Assembly (NCBI RefSeq): GCF_000011645.1
Contig: NC_006270.3
Location: 2,105,501 to 2,169,500, forward strand
Source of the DNA: Bacillus licheniformis DSM 13 = ATCC 14580
GTDB taxonomy: Bacteria > Bacillota > Bacilli > Bacillales > Bacillaceae
Length of the DNA: 64,000 nucleotides
Reading direction: 5' to 3'
The translations under genes were made by a program, and so were the position numbers. Numbering within the stretch: the first letter of the stretch is position 1; every line of letters starts with the position of its first letter. The notes below the pieces were generated by a model, which was given only the letters and a program-made list of their open reading frames with translations, did not search any database and had not been told where the DNA came from. Below are positions 51,966 through 60,285 of the stretch, one piece after another.

Positions 51966-52679
51966 TCATCCTTTCCTGTTTAATTTGATGTATGCTTCGT
52001 TTACCGCTTTTTTCATCGCTTGAGCCGGATCATGGACAAGATCGCCGTGGCCGGCGGCAAGCGCCTTTGGTTTTAAATCTAACAGCTTTTGTGCGCTTTC
52101 TAAAGCGATTTCTTTGTCCCATGTGGCCAAAGCCGGAAAAGGAAATGAAAGCTTTAAATGCCCCGATACCGTCATGCCGCTTCGCGTATGGTACGCATCA
52201 CCGACTATGAGAAGGCCGCTTCTTTCATCAAAAAACGAAATGCTGCCAGGCGTATGCCCGGGTGATGAAACAGTCAGCAATGAACCGATTCTGTCTCCTT
52301 CCTTTAAAAAGATATCAGGATTTGTCTTGATGTTTTTCGGAACGCCTCCTTTGATTATTCCGCGCTCCCCTTCCAGCATCTTTGTATCGCCTTTTAACAG
52401 ACGTGCATCCCGTTCAGATATTGACACCTTCACACCCGGAAGGCTGTGGTACAGCGCGTCAAGCGAACCGACATGGTCGCTGTGGGCATGGGTCAGCAAA
52501 ATCCGCTTAATCGGCTTGCGGAGGTGATCCGCAGCCTTTAAAATCCCGGTTTTGCTGATCGGAATCCCTGTATCAATTAATGTTAGACCGTCTTCTTCAT
52601 CGGCTAAATAACAGTTGACAGGAAATATGTGCGGAAAAAAAGTCAGCTGGTAAACAGATTCAAATCGGGTCATCCTCAT
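51966..52679 (-). CDS. yobT: Metallo-beta-lactamase-fold hydrolase YobT
   Basis: 237 residues from the ATG at 52679 (MRMTRFES), placed by AGAGGTGG; codons up to 52700 lie upstream of it. Metal motif THAHSDHVG (HxHxDH), later GHTPGS, GDAYHT and AAGHGDLV complete the two-metal site. Cytoplasmic. The substrate is unknown; in operon with the regulator YobS, which may sense it. Confidence 0.9.
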   Translation of the reverse strand: MRMTRFESVYQLTFFPHIFPVNCYLADEEDGLTLIDTGIPISKTGILKAADHLRKPIKRILLTHAHSDHVGSLDALYHSLPGVKVSISERDARLLKGDTKMLEGERGIIKGGVPKNIKTNPDIFLKEGDRIGSLLTVSSPGHTPGSISFFDERSGLLIVGDAYHTRSGMTVSGHLKLSFPFPALATWDKEIALESAQKLLDLKPKALAAGHGDLVHDPAQAMKKAVNEAYIKLNRKG

Positions 52680-52707
52680 AACTTCCACCTCTTCCATCAA
52701 AATAAAA

Positions 52708-52726
52708 AACTAATACCGTTAGTTTC
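52708..52726. promoter_or_regulatory. YobS operator 1
   Basis: AAACTAA, 5 bases, TTAGTTT: a perfect inverted repeat just upstream of yobT. Confidence 0.75.
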
Positions 52727-52733
52727 CATTTTA

Positions 52734-52754
52734 AAACTAACAGCATTAGTTTTA
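52734..52754. promoter_or_regulatory. YobS operator 2
   Basis: AAAACTAA, 5 bases, TTAGTTTT: the same half-sites and spacing as operator 1, centred 27 bases away, so two TetR dimers could bind side by side. Confidence 0.75.
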
Positions 52755-52760
52755 AAAGCT

Positions 52761-53234
52761 TTATTTTTTTCGATCGACAGCAATATAAATGGCAACTTGA
52801 GCATTTTCGGGATTCACTGCTTGTTCACCATAAACTTCATAATCTCCGGTATATGTACGGAGATTTTTCTCAGCCCATGTCCAAATCTCCTGCCAAGTCT
52901 CAAACACGACCTCTTCGATCCTCCCCCGCCTTGAAACAAAAACGGCATATTCGGATGCAGGGAGCGAAATCACATTGGCCGCTTTTTCATGCTGATCAGC
53001 GAACGTACCGATTGAAAATGTATACGCCCCATATTCTTCCGACTCATAATCTGAATAAAGCGCAATCGTATCTCTCTTCATGTCCTGGCGTTCCTTATGC
53101 GGAAATCTTTCACGGTATAAACTCCACATGGAAGGAATTTTACCTTTTTCGGTTGCTTCATTTTGGTTGCTTGTTACGGTGGATACCCCGCTGAATAACT
53201 TTGCCTTCTGTTTTTCGAAATGAGAAAAGCTCAT
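52761..53234 (-). CDS. yobU: YobU-like GyrI/effector-binding domain protein
   Basis: 157 residues from the ATG at 53234, which overlaps the zinc-ribbon stop as ATGA. It is a GyrI-like, AraC effector-binding fold, with SLPASEYAVFVSRRGRIEEVVFETWQEIWTWAEKN in its second half. Such stand-alone domains bind amphipathic ligands or, in some bacteria, hydrolyse cyclopropane fatty acyls. Next to a WYL/HTH regulator as in B. subtilis yobU-yobV. Confidence 0.85.
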   Translation of the reverse strand: MSFSHFEKQKAKLFSGVSTVTSNQNEATEKGKIPSMWSLYRERFPHKERQDMKRDTIALYSDYESEEYGAYTFSIGTFADQHEKAANVISLPASEYAVFVSRRGRIEEVVFETWQEIWTWAEKNLRTYTGDYEVYGEQAVNPENAQVAIYIAVDRKK

Positions 53235-53512
53235 CTTCCCTGCCCGCCTTCCGTTTGCGCCGCCGCCCATCGTTTTAAATAAGGGAGTGTCCGCGACAAA
53301 AGCGCTCTCGCTTCGGCCTCGGTTTTTCCCTCTTCTTTTATATAAGGCACACAGATTTCGATCATATCTTTCAATGTCGCATCTGGATGAGTATAAGCTC
53401 CGTTTTCATAGCAGTAAATGCAGTAGTCACGACTGTTCCCCCCGTCTTTTTCTGTGCCGAAAAGTTCGCTTGTCATCGGCATGCCGCAGCTTTGGCAAAA
53501 ATAATGTTCCAT
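53231..53512 (-). CDS. Zinc-ribbon protein
   Basis: 93 residues with a zinc ribbon: CQSCGMPM near the start and YCIYC at about 31-35, then helices. It is a small domain found beside regulators in Bacillus and Clostridia; a role in nucleic-acid or protein binding is assumed. It is coupled to yobU by overlapping start/stop codons and lies downstream of yobV and its terminator. B. subtilis has no gene I recall between yobU and yobV. Confidence 0.8.
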   Translation of the reverse strand: MEHYFCQSCGMPMTSELFGTEKDGGNSRDYCIYCYENGAYTHPDATLKDMIEICVPYIKEEGKTEAEARALLSRTLPYLKRWAAAQTEGGQGR

Positions 53513-53540
53513 GTTTCATTCCTCCTTTTTCTTCATCATA

Positions 53541-53574
53541 CAAAAAGAAACCTGACAGCATCGTGTCAGGTTTC
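53541..53574 (-). terminator. Terminator of yobV
   Basis: GAAACCTGACA (53547-53557) pairs with TGTCAGGTTTC (53564-53574); on the minus strand a T5 run follows. The yobV stop codon lies in the stem. Confidence 0.85.
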
Positions 53575-54501
53575 GTATAAATGTACAATTTGTTTTGCCA
53601 AGTCTTTTATTTTTTGACGGATGCGAGGAGGATCGAGAACTTCGATATGGGTTCCAAATTGGAGCAGAAATCCGTACAGCCATTGATCTTCCGGATAAGA
53701 AATGGTTGCCACGCATTGTCCGTTTTCATAAGTGAGAGCTTCTGAGCCGAACCATTCTCTTGCCAAAGACTCTCCCGACGGCTTAATGAGAAGGGTCACC
53801 TCGGTCATATTGTCCGGTTTGTACCACGATGTCTCCCAAGGAAGTGAAGACAGATCGACTTCCTTTCTTTCAAACTTTTCTTCAAGCATCCGCACGTCTT
53901 TCATCCGCAACAGTTTAAAGAAGCGAAACGCCTGTCTCTTCAGGCAGAAAGCATACAAATACCAGTGCCTTCCCTTTAGGACGAGGGTATGCGGCTCCGC
54001 TTTCCTTTTTCCGGTCTGCCCCTCTCTGTCCACATAATTAAAGGAGACCGCCCGCGTGCTGTCTGACGCTTCATCCAGCAAGCGGATCTTTTCTTTGATG
54101 ACAGGACTTTCTCCCCAGGAAGAGATGTCAACAAACCATTTTTCCGTTTTCTTGCGGAATTCCGGCATTTCTTCTTCCGAAACGAGAAACCGGATTTTTT
54201 CAAGTGCAGACCCGTGATGGAGCACTTCGTACGTCGAGGAAACGCTTTCCAAAGCCGTCGTAATGGCCGCCAGTTCGTCTGCTGACAGCAGCTTATTTTC
54301 GAGCCGAAACCGCTCCATGATGCTGATCCCGCCTCCTGCTCCCTGTGAGGTGACAATCGGAATGCCCGCCTGGTTGATCGCCTCAATATCCCGATAAATC
54401 GTTCTGACAGAGACTTCGAACATGCCGGCAAGCTCCTTTGCCTGCACTTGGCGTTTATTAATCAATAAAATCACAATGGCCAAAAGCCGGTCAATTTTCA
54501 C
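53566..54501 (-). CDS. yobV: WYL-domain transcriptional regulator YobV
   Basis: 311 residues: N-terminal HTH_11 (QAKELAGMFEVSVRTIYRDIEAINQAG), a WYL domain (about 140-230) with the motif GRHWYLYAFCLKRQAFRFFKLLRM, and a WCX-type C-terminal domain. WYL regulators bind nucleotide- or DNA-derived ligands and often sit beside enzymes such as GyrI-like proteins. It is immediately upstream of the zinc ribbon and yobU. Likely acts on its own locus. Confidence 0.9.
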   Translation of the reverse strand: MKIDRLLAIVILLINKRQVQAKELAGMFEVSVRTIYRDIEAINQAGIPIVTSQGAGGGISIMERFRLENKLLSADELAAITTALESVSSTYEVLHHGSALEKIRFLVSEEEMPEFRKKTEKWFVDISSWGESPVIKEKIRLLDEASDSTRAVSFNYVDREGQTGKRKAEPHTLVLKGRHWYLYAFCLKRQAFRFFKLLRMKDVRMLEEKFERKEVDLSSLPWETSWYKPDNMTEVTLLIKPSGESLAREWFGSEALTYENGQCVATISYPEDQWLYGFLLQFGTHIEVLDPPRIRQKIKDLAKQIVHLYET

Positions 54502-54689
54502 TGCAGATCCCTCACATTCATCTTGTGCAGCCTCTTTTTTTCTGCTATTTTCATTCCATAGCGCACACCATTCTGGGATATCATGACAAAAAAGAGGATC
54601 TCATCACCCATTTATCTAGAAAACCACTTTTCAGGTTACGATTTGTACAGTTTGGACATATACTCCTTAAAAAAGGAGGTTTTAAAAAC

Positions 54690-55202
54690 ATCATATTTTA
54701 TTTTTTGCAGTTTTTCATCATTGTGTCCATCGTCTATATCAAGTTCAAACGGTCGGTCGGTTATCAGCCTTTAAAGCCGGCACGCATGTTGTTCCGGATC
54801 ATCCTTTTTTCGGGAATTTTCGTTTTTCTGCTGACGATGAGCGCACTTCACCCTTTATCATACTTTTATGATCTGATTGGGATCGCGCTCGGACTCATCT
54901 TGACCGTCTATGCGCTGAAGCATGTGTCGATCGAAAATCGGGGCGGAGTCCTTTATTTCAGAACGCATTTATGGGTTGAATTGATCGTACTCTTTTTATT
55001 TTTATACCGGTTTCTGTACCGGATCGCCGAGATCGGCCAGCTGCAGACTGCGGTTTCAGACGGGGGTTCGGCAGCTTACGGCGCCCTTTTTGCGCAGGAC
55101 CCGGCGACGATGATCGGTTTTTTTGTACTGGCCGTTTATTATGTCGGTTTCTCTTTTTTTGTTTTAAAAAAAGGCAGAACCGAAGAAAAGCGCTCAGCTT
55201 AA
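54690..55202 (+). CDS. yobW: CcdC-like (DUF1453-type) membrane protein, probable YobW; unusual start
   Basis: About 170 residues with five helices, the family opening FFIIVSIVYIKFKRSVGYQ and PARMLFRIILF. No ATG, GTG or TTG lies at a proper distance from the strong AAAAAAGGAGG (54670-54679): ten bases on is ATC (54690), thirteen ATA (54693); the first TTG is 25 bases away (54705). So it may begin at ATC/ATA, at the TTG, or the sequence has a lost base. It lies between yobV and czrA, where B. subtilis has yobW. The reading frame extends upstream to 54525, but that part looks non-coding. Confidence 0.75.
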   Translation: MIFYFLQFFIIVSIVYIKFKRSVGYQPLKPARMLFRIILFSGIFVFLLTMSALHPLSYFYDLIGIALGLILTVYALKHVSIENRGGVLYFRTHLWVELIVLFLFLYRFLYRIAEIGQLQTAVSDGGSAAYGALFAQDPATMIGFFVLAVYYVGFSFFVLKKGRTEEKRSA

Positions 55203-55235
55203 AAAGGCAAACTCGGGAAATTGAGTTTGCCTTTT
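55203..55235. terminator. Bidirectional terminator between yobW and czrA
   Basis: AAAGGCAAACTC (55203-55214) and GAGTTTGCCTTT (55223-55234) form a perfect stem; A's before and T's after. Confidence 0.88.
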
Positions 55236-55240
55236 AAACT

Positions 55241-55573
55241 TTAGTCATGTTGTGTATGATCGATCATCTGCTGAAGTACATCGAGGACATGCTGGTCTTC
55301 CGGAGAATAAAAAATGGAAGTCCCTGCCCTTCTTGATTTGACGAGACGAAGGTTTTTTAAAAACCTGAGCTGGTGAGAAACGGTTGACTGCAGGAGACTC
55401 AGCTTCTCTGCTATTTCATTAACCGAATGCTCGCCTTGTGAGAGCAGGTGAAGAATTTTGATTCTCGTTGGGTCAGAGAGCGCTTTAAACGTCTGTGAAA
55501 CGAGAAATAAAGTTTCTTCATCTAACTCGGCCCGCACCTGTTTTTCTGTTGTTTCTTGATTGTGCTCACTCAT
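55241..55573 (-). CDS. czrA: ArsR-family zinc/cobalt repressor CzrA
   Basis: 110 residues from the ATG at 55573 (MSEHNQE), five bases from AAAAGGTGA; a GTG three codons earlier is inside that element. Helix-turn-helix SVNEIAEKLSLLQSTVSHQLRFLKNLRLV. The C-terminal helix has D-x-H ... H-x2-H spaced by ten residues, the alpha-5 metal site of CzrA (Zn, Co, Ni). CzrA represses cadA and czcD in B. subtilis and is released by metal. Confidence 0.93.
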   Translation of the reverse strand: MSEHNQETTEKQVRAELDEETLFLVSQTFKALSDPTRIKILHLLSQGEHSVNEIAEKLSLLQSTVSHQLRFLKNLRLVKSRRAGTSIFYSPEDQHVLDVLQQMIDHTQHD

Positions 55574-55648
55574 GCTTTTCACCTTTTCCGCGCGACTTTT
55601 ACCTCCATATCATATACCAAAACATACCGGTTGAAAAGTTTTAACGGA

Positions 55649-56473
55649 TCAAGTCGAAAACAGCGTTCCTTGAAGCGCTTCTACATATCTTGCAGCAGAC
55701 CTCTGCACACATTCTCCGGCGTTTTTTTCAACTGAGCGGCGAAAAGCGTTGTACAGCCTGTTGAATGGAACATCCTTTATTTGATCAGCCATTTGCTGCA
55801 CTTTGCCGGCGGGAAGAGGAATCAAATTCGGATAGCTGTACATAAAACTCACCCACCTGCGATCTTGAACAACTTGGATAATGTCTCCTGAAAGGAGGAT
55901 TCCCTTGCCTGCGTTCCCGTTTGCCCAATGGCAGACCGCTCCCCCTTTAAAATGGCCGCCAAGCCTGTGCAAGGTCAACCCGCTTGATAGCTTGAGAGTT
56001 TCGCCGGACCAAAAAACAATCCGGCTGCTCGGCCGCTGCACCCATTGTTTGTCATCTTCATGAATATAGATCGGAGCATCAAACATTTCAGCCCATTCCG
56101 CCTGTGCAGAATAATAATGCGGATGTGATAAAGCAATCGCCTGGATTCCGCCCATCTGCTCGATGTTCTCAGTCGTACGCTGATCCAGGTATGTAATACA
56201 ATCCCACAGCAAGTTAAAGCCGGGCTCCTGAATCAGGTACGCCGATTGACCGATGCCGAATTCGGGTGTTGTCGTCAAACTGTATAGGCGCTCCTCTACA
56301 AAGGTGATCTCGTTTTGAAACCTCCCGCTTTGCTTCATTTCTTCCAGTGTTGTCCAGGTTTGCCCTGATAAACTGACATACTGTCTTTCTTCATTGCAAA
56401 TAATGCATTCTGCCGGCTCTTTCGAAGCAGCGTTATATTGAACGCCGCACGTCGTGCAAATATGGTTTTTCAA
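55649..56473 (-). CDS. Zinc-ribbon plus metallo-beta-lactamase-fold hydrolase
   Basis: 274 residues from a TTG start with GGGGAGGGG upstream. N-terminal zinc ribbon (CTTCG and CIIC, about 6-26), then an MBL-like domain: LSHPHYYSAQAEW gives part of the motif, LGGHFKG and LLSGDIIQ later ligands. The HxHxDH motif is degenerate (HPHYYS), so metal binding or activity is uncertain. It is divergent from nothing close and not shared with B. subtilis at this locus to my knowledge. Confidence 0.8.
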   Translation of the reverse strand: MKNHICTTCGVQYNAASKEPAECIICNEERQYVSLSGQTWTTLEEMKQSGRFQNEITFVEERLYSLTTTPEFGIGQSAYLIQEPGFNLLWDCITYLDQRTTENIEQMGGIQAIALSHPHYYSAQAEWAEMFDAPIYIHEDDKQWVQRPSSRIVFWSGETLKLSSGLTLHRLGGHFKGGAVCHWANGNAGKGILLSGDIIQVVQDRRWVSFMYSYPNLIPLPAGKVQQMADQIKDVPFNRLYNAFRRSVEKNAGECVQRSAARYVEALQGTLFST

Positions 56474-56602
56474 AGTTGCCCCTCCCCTTTTAAACTATAT
56501 TTTACCATCCTCTTCATGTATACAAATATTTTTATGTGTCGGTATGCTCTAAAGATTCAGAATGACCTGTCATTCGAAGAGTCCGGCAATTTTCTGAAAG
56601 CG

Positions 56603-56630
56603 AAAAAAAGCGTCCGATGATCCTGGACGC
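56603..56630 (-). terminator. Terminator of the 80-residue gene
   Basis: GCGTCC (56610-56615) and GGACGC (56625-56630) with a T7 run on the minus strand (complement of 56603-56609). Confidence 0.75.
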
Positions 56631-56637
56631 CAGTTGC

Positions 56638-56880
56638 CTATGGTTGAAACATTTGTTCAAGCTGTGAATAGGAAATGTCGCCGGCCGCGCAATCTACAGC
56701 GGCATTGACTACCTGATCAAAGCTTTCGGCCGAAGCGCTTTTCTCTTTTAACTGTTGTTCATAGCGTTCGAGCTCTTCCTGCTGTCTTCTTAAATCCTCT
56801 TCTTTTCCATCATAATCAGATGCATTCATCGTTTCCATATTTCTTTTGACGGCTTCAACATAGCCTCTCAATATATCCAT
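56638..56880 (-). CDS. Small helical protein of unknown function
   Basis: 80 residues from the ATG at 56880, nine bases after AAGGAG; the in-frame ATG at 57033 would overlap the divergent permease. It is almost all helix and charged, with a coiled-coil stretch (KEEDLRRQQEELERYEQQLKEK, about 26-47) and a Cys at about 65. There is no membrane segment. I do not recognise a family. Confidence 0.7.
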   Translation of the reverse strand: MDILRGYVEAVKRNMETMNASDYDGKEEDLRRQQEELERYEQQLKEKSASAESFDQVVNAAVDCAAGDISYSQLEQMFQP

Positions 56881-57032
56881 ATCTTCATACTCCTTGCCTT
56901 TTTTCAAAGGGTTTGCAACATTTGTTATTTTTATGCGAAAAAAGAGGTTTTCATACGCTTGCTCAAGCACAAAAAAACAGATAAAATATGTCTTAATTTC
57001 TGTATTTTTTACATAAGGGGATTTAGAAGTCA

Positions 57033-58370
57033 TTGAAAAACGAAACTGCGCTTAAACGAAGCCTTACACTCGGCCCGCTCGTTGTGATCGGCCTTGCTTA
57101 TATGGACCCGCTCGTCGTATTTGATTCCTACGGAGTTGTCGCACAGCTGACAAAGGGACACGTTCCGGCGGCATACGTATTCACTGTTGCCGCCCTCCTT
57201 TTGACCGCTTTGAGCTACGGCAGCATGGTCAAAGCTTACCCTAAAGCGGGATCGGTTTATACTTATGCATATGAAAGCATTCATCCGCATGCGGGATTTT
57301 TAGCCGGCTGGACGATCATGCTGGACTATTTGTTTTTGCCGATGGTCAACTTTGCGATCGGCAGCGCTTATTTAACGGCGGCTTTTCCAGAAGTGCCGCA
57401 TGGTTTTTGGGTCGTTCTGCTCGCTCTATCCATCACTGTCGTCAATGTTTTAGGCATCAGACTAACGGCAAATATTACAGGGCTGTTCGTCGCTTTTCAA
57501 GTGATCGTCGCCCTGACTTTTGCCGGATTTATGATCGCCGGGCTGGCAGGCGGCCTCGGGACGGGCGAGCTGATTTCTGCCGATCCGTTTTTCCATTCTG
57601 ATATCGAACCTTCCCTGATTGTGTCAGGGGCGACGATTTTGTGTTTTTCGTTTCTCGGTTTTGATGCGATCTCTACAATGTCTGAAGAAACGGTCAACCC
57701 GAAGAAAAACATTCCGTTAGCCATCTTTCTAACAGTAGCGATCGGCGGAACGCTGTTCACGGCGATTTCTTATTTGATGCAGCAAATCTATCCGTCCTAT
57801 GATAACTTCCGGCATGCCGATTCGGCATCGCTGGAAATAGCCCTATATACGGGAGGCGCTTTTTTAAAGTCCTTCTTTCTGGCGGGAACGATGGTCGCAG
57901 TCATTTCATCCTCGCTCTCTTCGCATGCGAGCGCTTCGCGGCTTTTGTATGCAATGGGGCGTGACAGCTCTCTTCCGAAACGCTTTTTCGGCTACGTGCA
58001 TCCGACTTTAAAGACGCCGGTATTTAATATTTTGTTCATCGGGCTGATTTCTTTGACGGCCATGATCGGGGAATTAGAGGTCATCTATTCATTCATCAGT
58101 TTCGGCGCGCTGATCGGATTTATTTTTGTCCATTTGTCTGTCATCGGCCATTACTACATTCGGAGGCAGGAAAAAGGCTTTTTAAAAACGCTTCGTTATT
58201 TGGTTATGCCCTTTTTAGGGGCCTCTTTCTGCGGCTGGCTGCTGCTTAGCATCAGCAAAAATGCGCTAATAATTGGAGCCGGCTGGCTGATTGCCGGTTT
58301 TATATACTTTTTGTTCAGGATCCGTTCTCTTCCGGACGTCACATTCGGCTTTGATCGCGATCCGCGCTAG
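57033..58370 (+). CDS. APC-family amino acid/polyamine permease
   Basis: 445 residues from a TTG start, with AAGGGG 12 bases upstream. Twelve helices; helix 1 with LGPLVVIGLAYMDP and helix 6 with SFLGFDAISTMSEE carry the unwound APC binding-site motifs. It resembles YfnA/PuuP-type importers. Single gene; the substrate is not predictable. Confidence 0.88.
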   Translation: MKNETALKRSLTLGPLVVIGLAYMDPLVVFDSYGVVAQLTKGHVPAAYVFTVAALLLTALSYGSMVKAYPKAGSVYTYAYESIHPHAGFLAGWTIMLDYLFLPMVNFAIGSAYLTAAFPEVPHGFWVVLLALSITVVNVLGIRLTANITGLFVAFQVIVALTFAGFMIAGLAGGLGTGELISADPFFHSDIEPSLIVSGATILCFSFLGFDAISTMSEETVNPKKNIPLAIFLTVAIGGTLFTAISYLMQQIYPSYDNFRHADSASLEIALYTGGAFLKSFFLAGTMVAVISSSLSSHASASRLLYAMGRDSSLPKRFFGYVHPTLKTPVFNILFIGLISLTAMIGELEVIYSFISFGALIGFIFVHLSVIGHYYIRRQEKGFLKTLRYLVMPFLGASFCGWLLLSISKNALIIGAGWLIAGFIYFLFRIRSLPDVTFGFDRDPR

Positions 58371-58462
58371 AATGGTATATCGCTTGGTCTTCTTGTAGAG
58401 ATATGTCATAATAAATGAGACTGTATACTGTTTTGCATCAGGGCGCTACAGAGGTGAAACCA

Positions 58463-59113
58463 TTGAAGAAAAAGAAATCAGGATGTTTAGCCGGAGCTGG
58501 CTGTTTGTCATTTTTTGTGTTTGTTCCATTGATCATTTTCTTTGCCATCTCCGGTCTGGAACAATTAAAATGGCTTCCTCTTGACACTGAATCTAATATT
58601 CTTGAGAGATTAAAAGATTACAAGCCTCTTGTTGAAGAAGAACTCGATAAACAGGGTCTTTCACAATACACCGGTCTTTTATTGGGCATGATGTATCAAG
58701 AGTCAAAAGGCAGAGGCGGTGATCCGATGCAGTCGTCGGAATCTCTCGGCATGAAGCGAAATGAGATTGACGATCCAAAAGCAAGCATTAAGCAGGGTGT
58801 GCGCCATTTTACAGTAATGTATCAAAAGGGACAGAAAAAAGGCGTCGATATTGAAACGATTATCCAAAGCTATAATATGGGGGCCGGTTATATCGACTAT
58901 GTCTCAAAACACGGCGGAAAGCACTCTGAGAAGCTGGCAAAGGCATTTTCCGAAGAACAAGTCAAAAAGAACCCCGACCTGTACAATTGCGGCGGGGATA
59001 CAAACAATTTCCGCTATCCTTATTGCTACGGGGATTACTCTTACACGGAAAAAGTAATGGAACGCACAAAAAAAGTCGAAGAACATATCGAAGGATTAAC
59101 ACTTGAACATTGA
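58463..59113 (+). CDS. yocA: Lysozyme-like membrane-anchored muramidase YocA
   Basis: 216 residues from the TTG at 58463 (GAGGTGA upstream); the in-frame ATG at 58415 is not supported. N-terminal KKKKSG and one helix anchor (about 8-33), then a lysozyme-like domain like the N-terminal part of CwlT: GLLLGMMYQESKG (catalytic Glu likely in MMYQES), then QSYNMGAGYIDYV. Extracellular peptidoglycan hydrolase. Located between czrA and yozB, as yocA in B. subtilis. Confidence 0.9.
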   Translation: MKKKKSGCLAGAGCLSFFVFVPLIIFFAISGLEQLKWLPLDTESNILERLKDYKPLVEEELDKQGLSQYTGLLLGMMYQESKGRGGDPMQSSESLGMKRNEIDDPKASIKQGVRHFTVMYQKGQKKGVDIETIIQSYNMGAGYIDYVSKHGGKHSEKLAKAFSEEQVKKNPDLYNCGGDTNNFRYPYCYGDYSYTEKVMERTKKVEEHIEGLTLEH

Positions 59114-59124
59114 CAAAGCGGCTG

Positions 59125-59150
59125 GCTGGGTGATTTTTCGCCCGGCTTGT
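59125..59150 (+). terminator. Terminator of yocA
   Basis: GCTGGGTGA (59125-59133) and TCGCCCGGC (59138-59146), nine pairs with wobble, followed by TTGTCCTGTTTT. Confidence 0.6.
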
Positions 59151-59246
59151 CCTGTTTTGGAGGAGCGAACGAAAGCATCGCCTGCAGACGCATGCCATGC
59201 TTGTCATCAGTTCGCATATTCCCCGTGAACGCTTCGATCCATCCGT

Positions 59247-60233
59247 CTAATCCAAAAAACCGCCTTTTTTCAGCATTTCTTTTACTTCCTCTTTTGAGAT
59301 TAAAAAGTCTTTTGAGCTCAAGTTATCTGTTTCTAAAGGCTGGCAATCCGCATACTTTTTATGAAGCTCGGGCATTTTGATTGCAGGAAGCACCACCGCG
59401 AGGTCATCTGTAAATGAGACAGCATGCTGCCGTTCATGAGGTGAAATCAGCAGTTCATGAAGCTTTTCCCCCGGCCTTGCCCCCGTTTCTGCGATGGACG
59501 TTATTTCGTTTCCATAAGCTTCGATCAGCACCTCAGCCATGTCTAAAATTTTGCAGGCCGGCGAATTCATAATGAAAATTTCCCCGCCTTGGCCGCTTTC
59601 AGCCGCTTTTAATAAAAGCTGAATCGTTTTTTCCTTCGTAAGGAAGAAACGGGTCATTCTTTTGTCTGTGATGGCGACTTGGTTCTTTTCCCTGATCTGG
59701 TCTTTAAAAAGCTGAAGAACGCTTCCGCTGCTTCCAAGCACATTTCCTCCCCTTACACAAATAAAACCCGTGTCTGAATACAGATGGTTCGCGTATACGA
59801 TCAGCTTCTCGCCGATCGCTTTCGTCATTCCGTAGAAGTTGGCAGGGTCGGCCGCTTTGTCAGTCGAGACGTTGATGACTTTTTTAACGCCGTTTTCGAT
59901 CGCTGCTTCAATGACGTTTTCGGTCCCTGTGACATTTGTTTTTAATGCTTCAAGCGGCTGTTCTTCACAAACCGGGACATGCTTCAGCGCTGCTAAATGG
60001 AAGACATAGTCGACACCTTTTAATCCTGTATTGAGCGCTTTCCGATCTCTAATATCCCCGATGAAAAACGTCAGCCTCGGATCTTCAATCTGCCTTCTCA
60101 TTTGAACTTGTCTTTCTTCATTTCTGGAAAATACAATGATCTTTTTAGGGCTTGAGGCTAGCAGCTGAAGTATGAGTTCCTGACCCCATGAGCCTGTTCC
60201 CCCAGTAATGAATATCGTTTTATTTTCAAACAT
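59247..60233 (-). CDS. UDP-GlcNAc 4,6-dehydratase/epimerase family (CapD-like) sugar nucleotide enzyme
   Basis: 328 residues, short-chain extended SDR. Cofactor motif TGGTGSWGQELI, GDIRD, then HLAALKHVP and the catalytic region STDKAADPANFYGMTK, in which Tyr and Lys form YxxxK. It makes a 4-keto-6-deoxy sugar from a UDP-sugar, or epimerises it; close relatives (PseB, CapD short form) feed surface glycans. Downstream of a DUF1796-type gene. AAAGGGAG precedes it by eleven bases. Confidence 0.88.
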   Translation of the reverse strand: MFENKTIFITGGTGSWGQELILQLLASSPKKIIVFSRNEERQVQMRRQIEDPRLTFFIGDIRDRKALNTGLKGVDYVFHLAALKHVPVCEEQPLEALKTNVTGTENVIEAAIENGVKKVINVSTDKAADPANFYGMTKAIGEKLIVYANHLYSDTGFICVRGGNVLGSSGSVLQLFKDQIREKNQVAITDKRMTRFFLTKEKTIQLLLKAAESGQGGEIFIMNSPACKILDMAEVLIEAYGNEITSIAETGARPGEKLHELLISPHERQHAVSFTDDLAVVLPAIKMPELHKKYADCQPLETDNLSSKDFLISKEEVKEMLKKGGFLD

Positions 60234-60285
60234 CCGCTTTTTCTCTCCCTTTGTGCCTTAGTCAATCATTCTCATCGGCGAAAAA

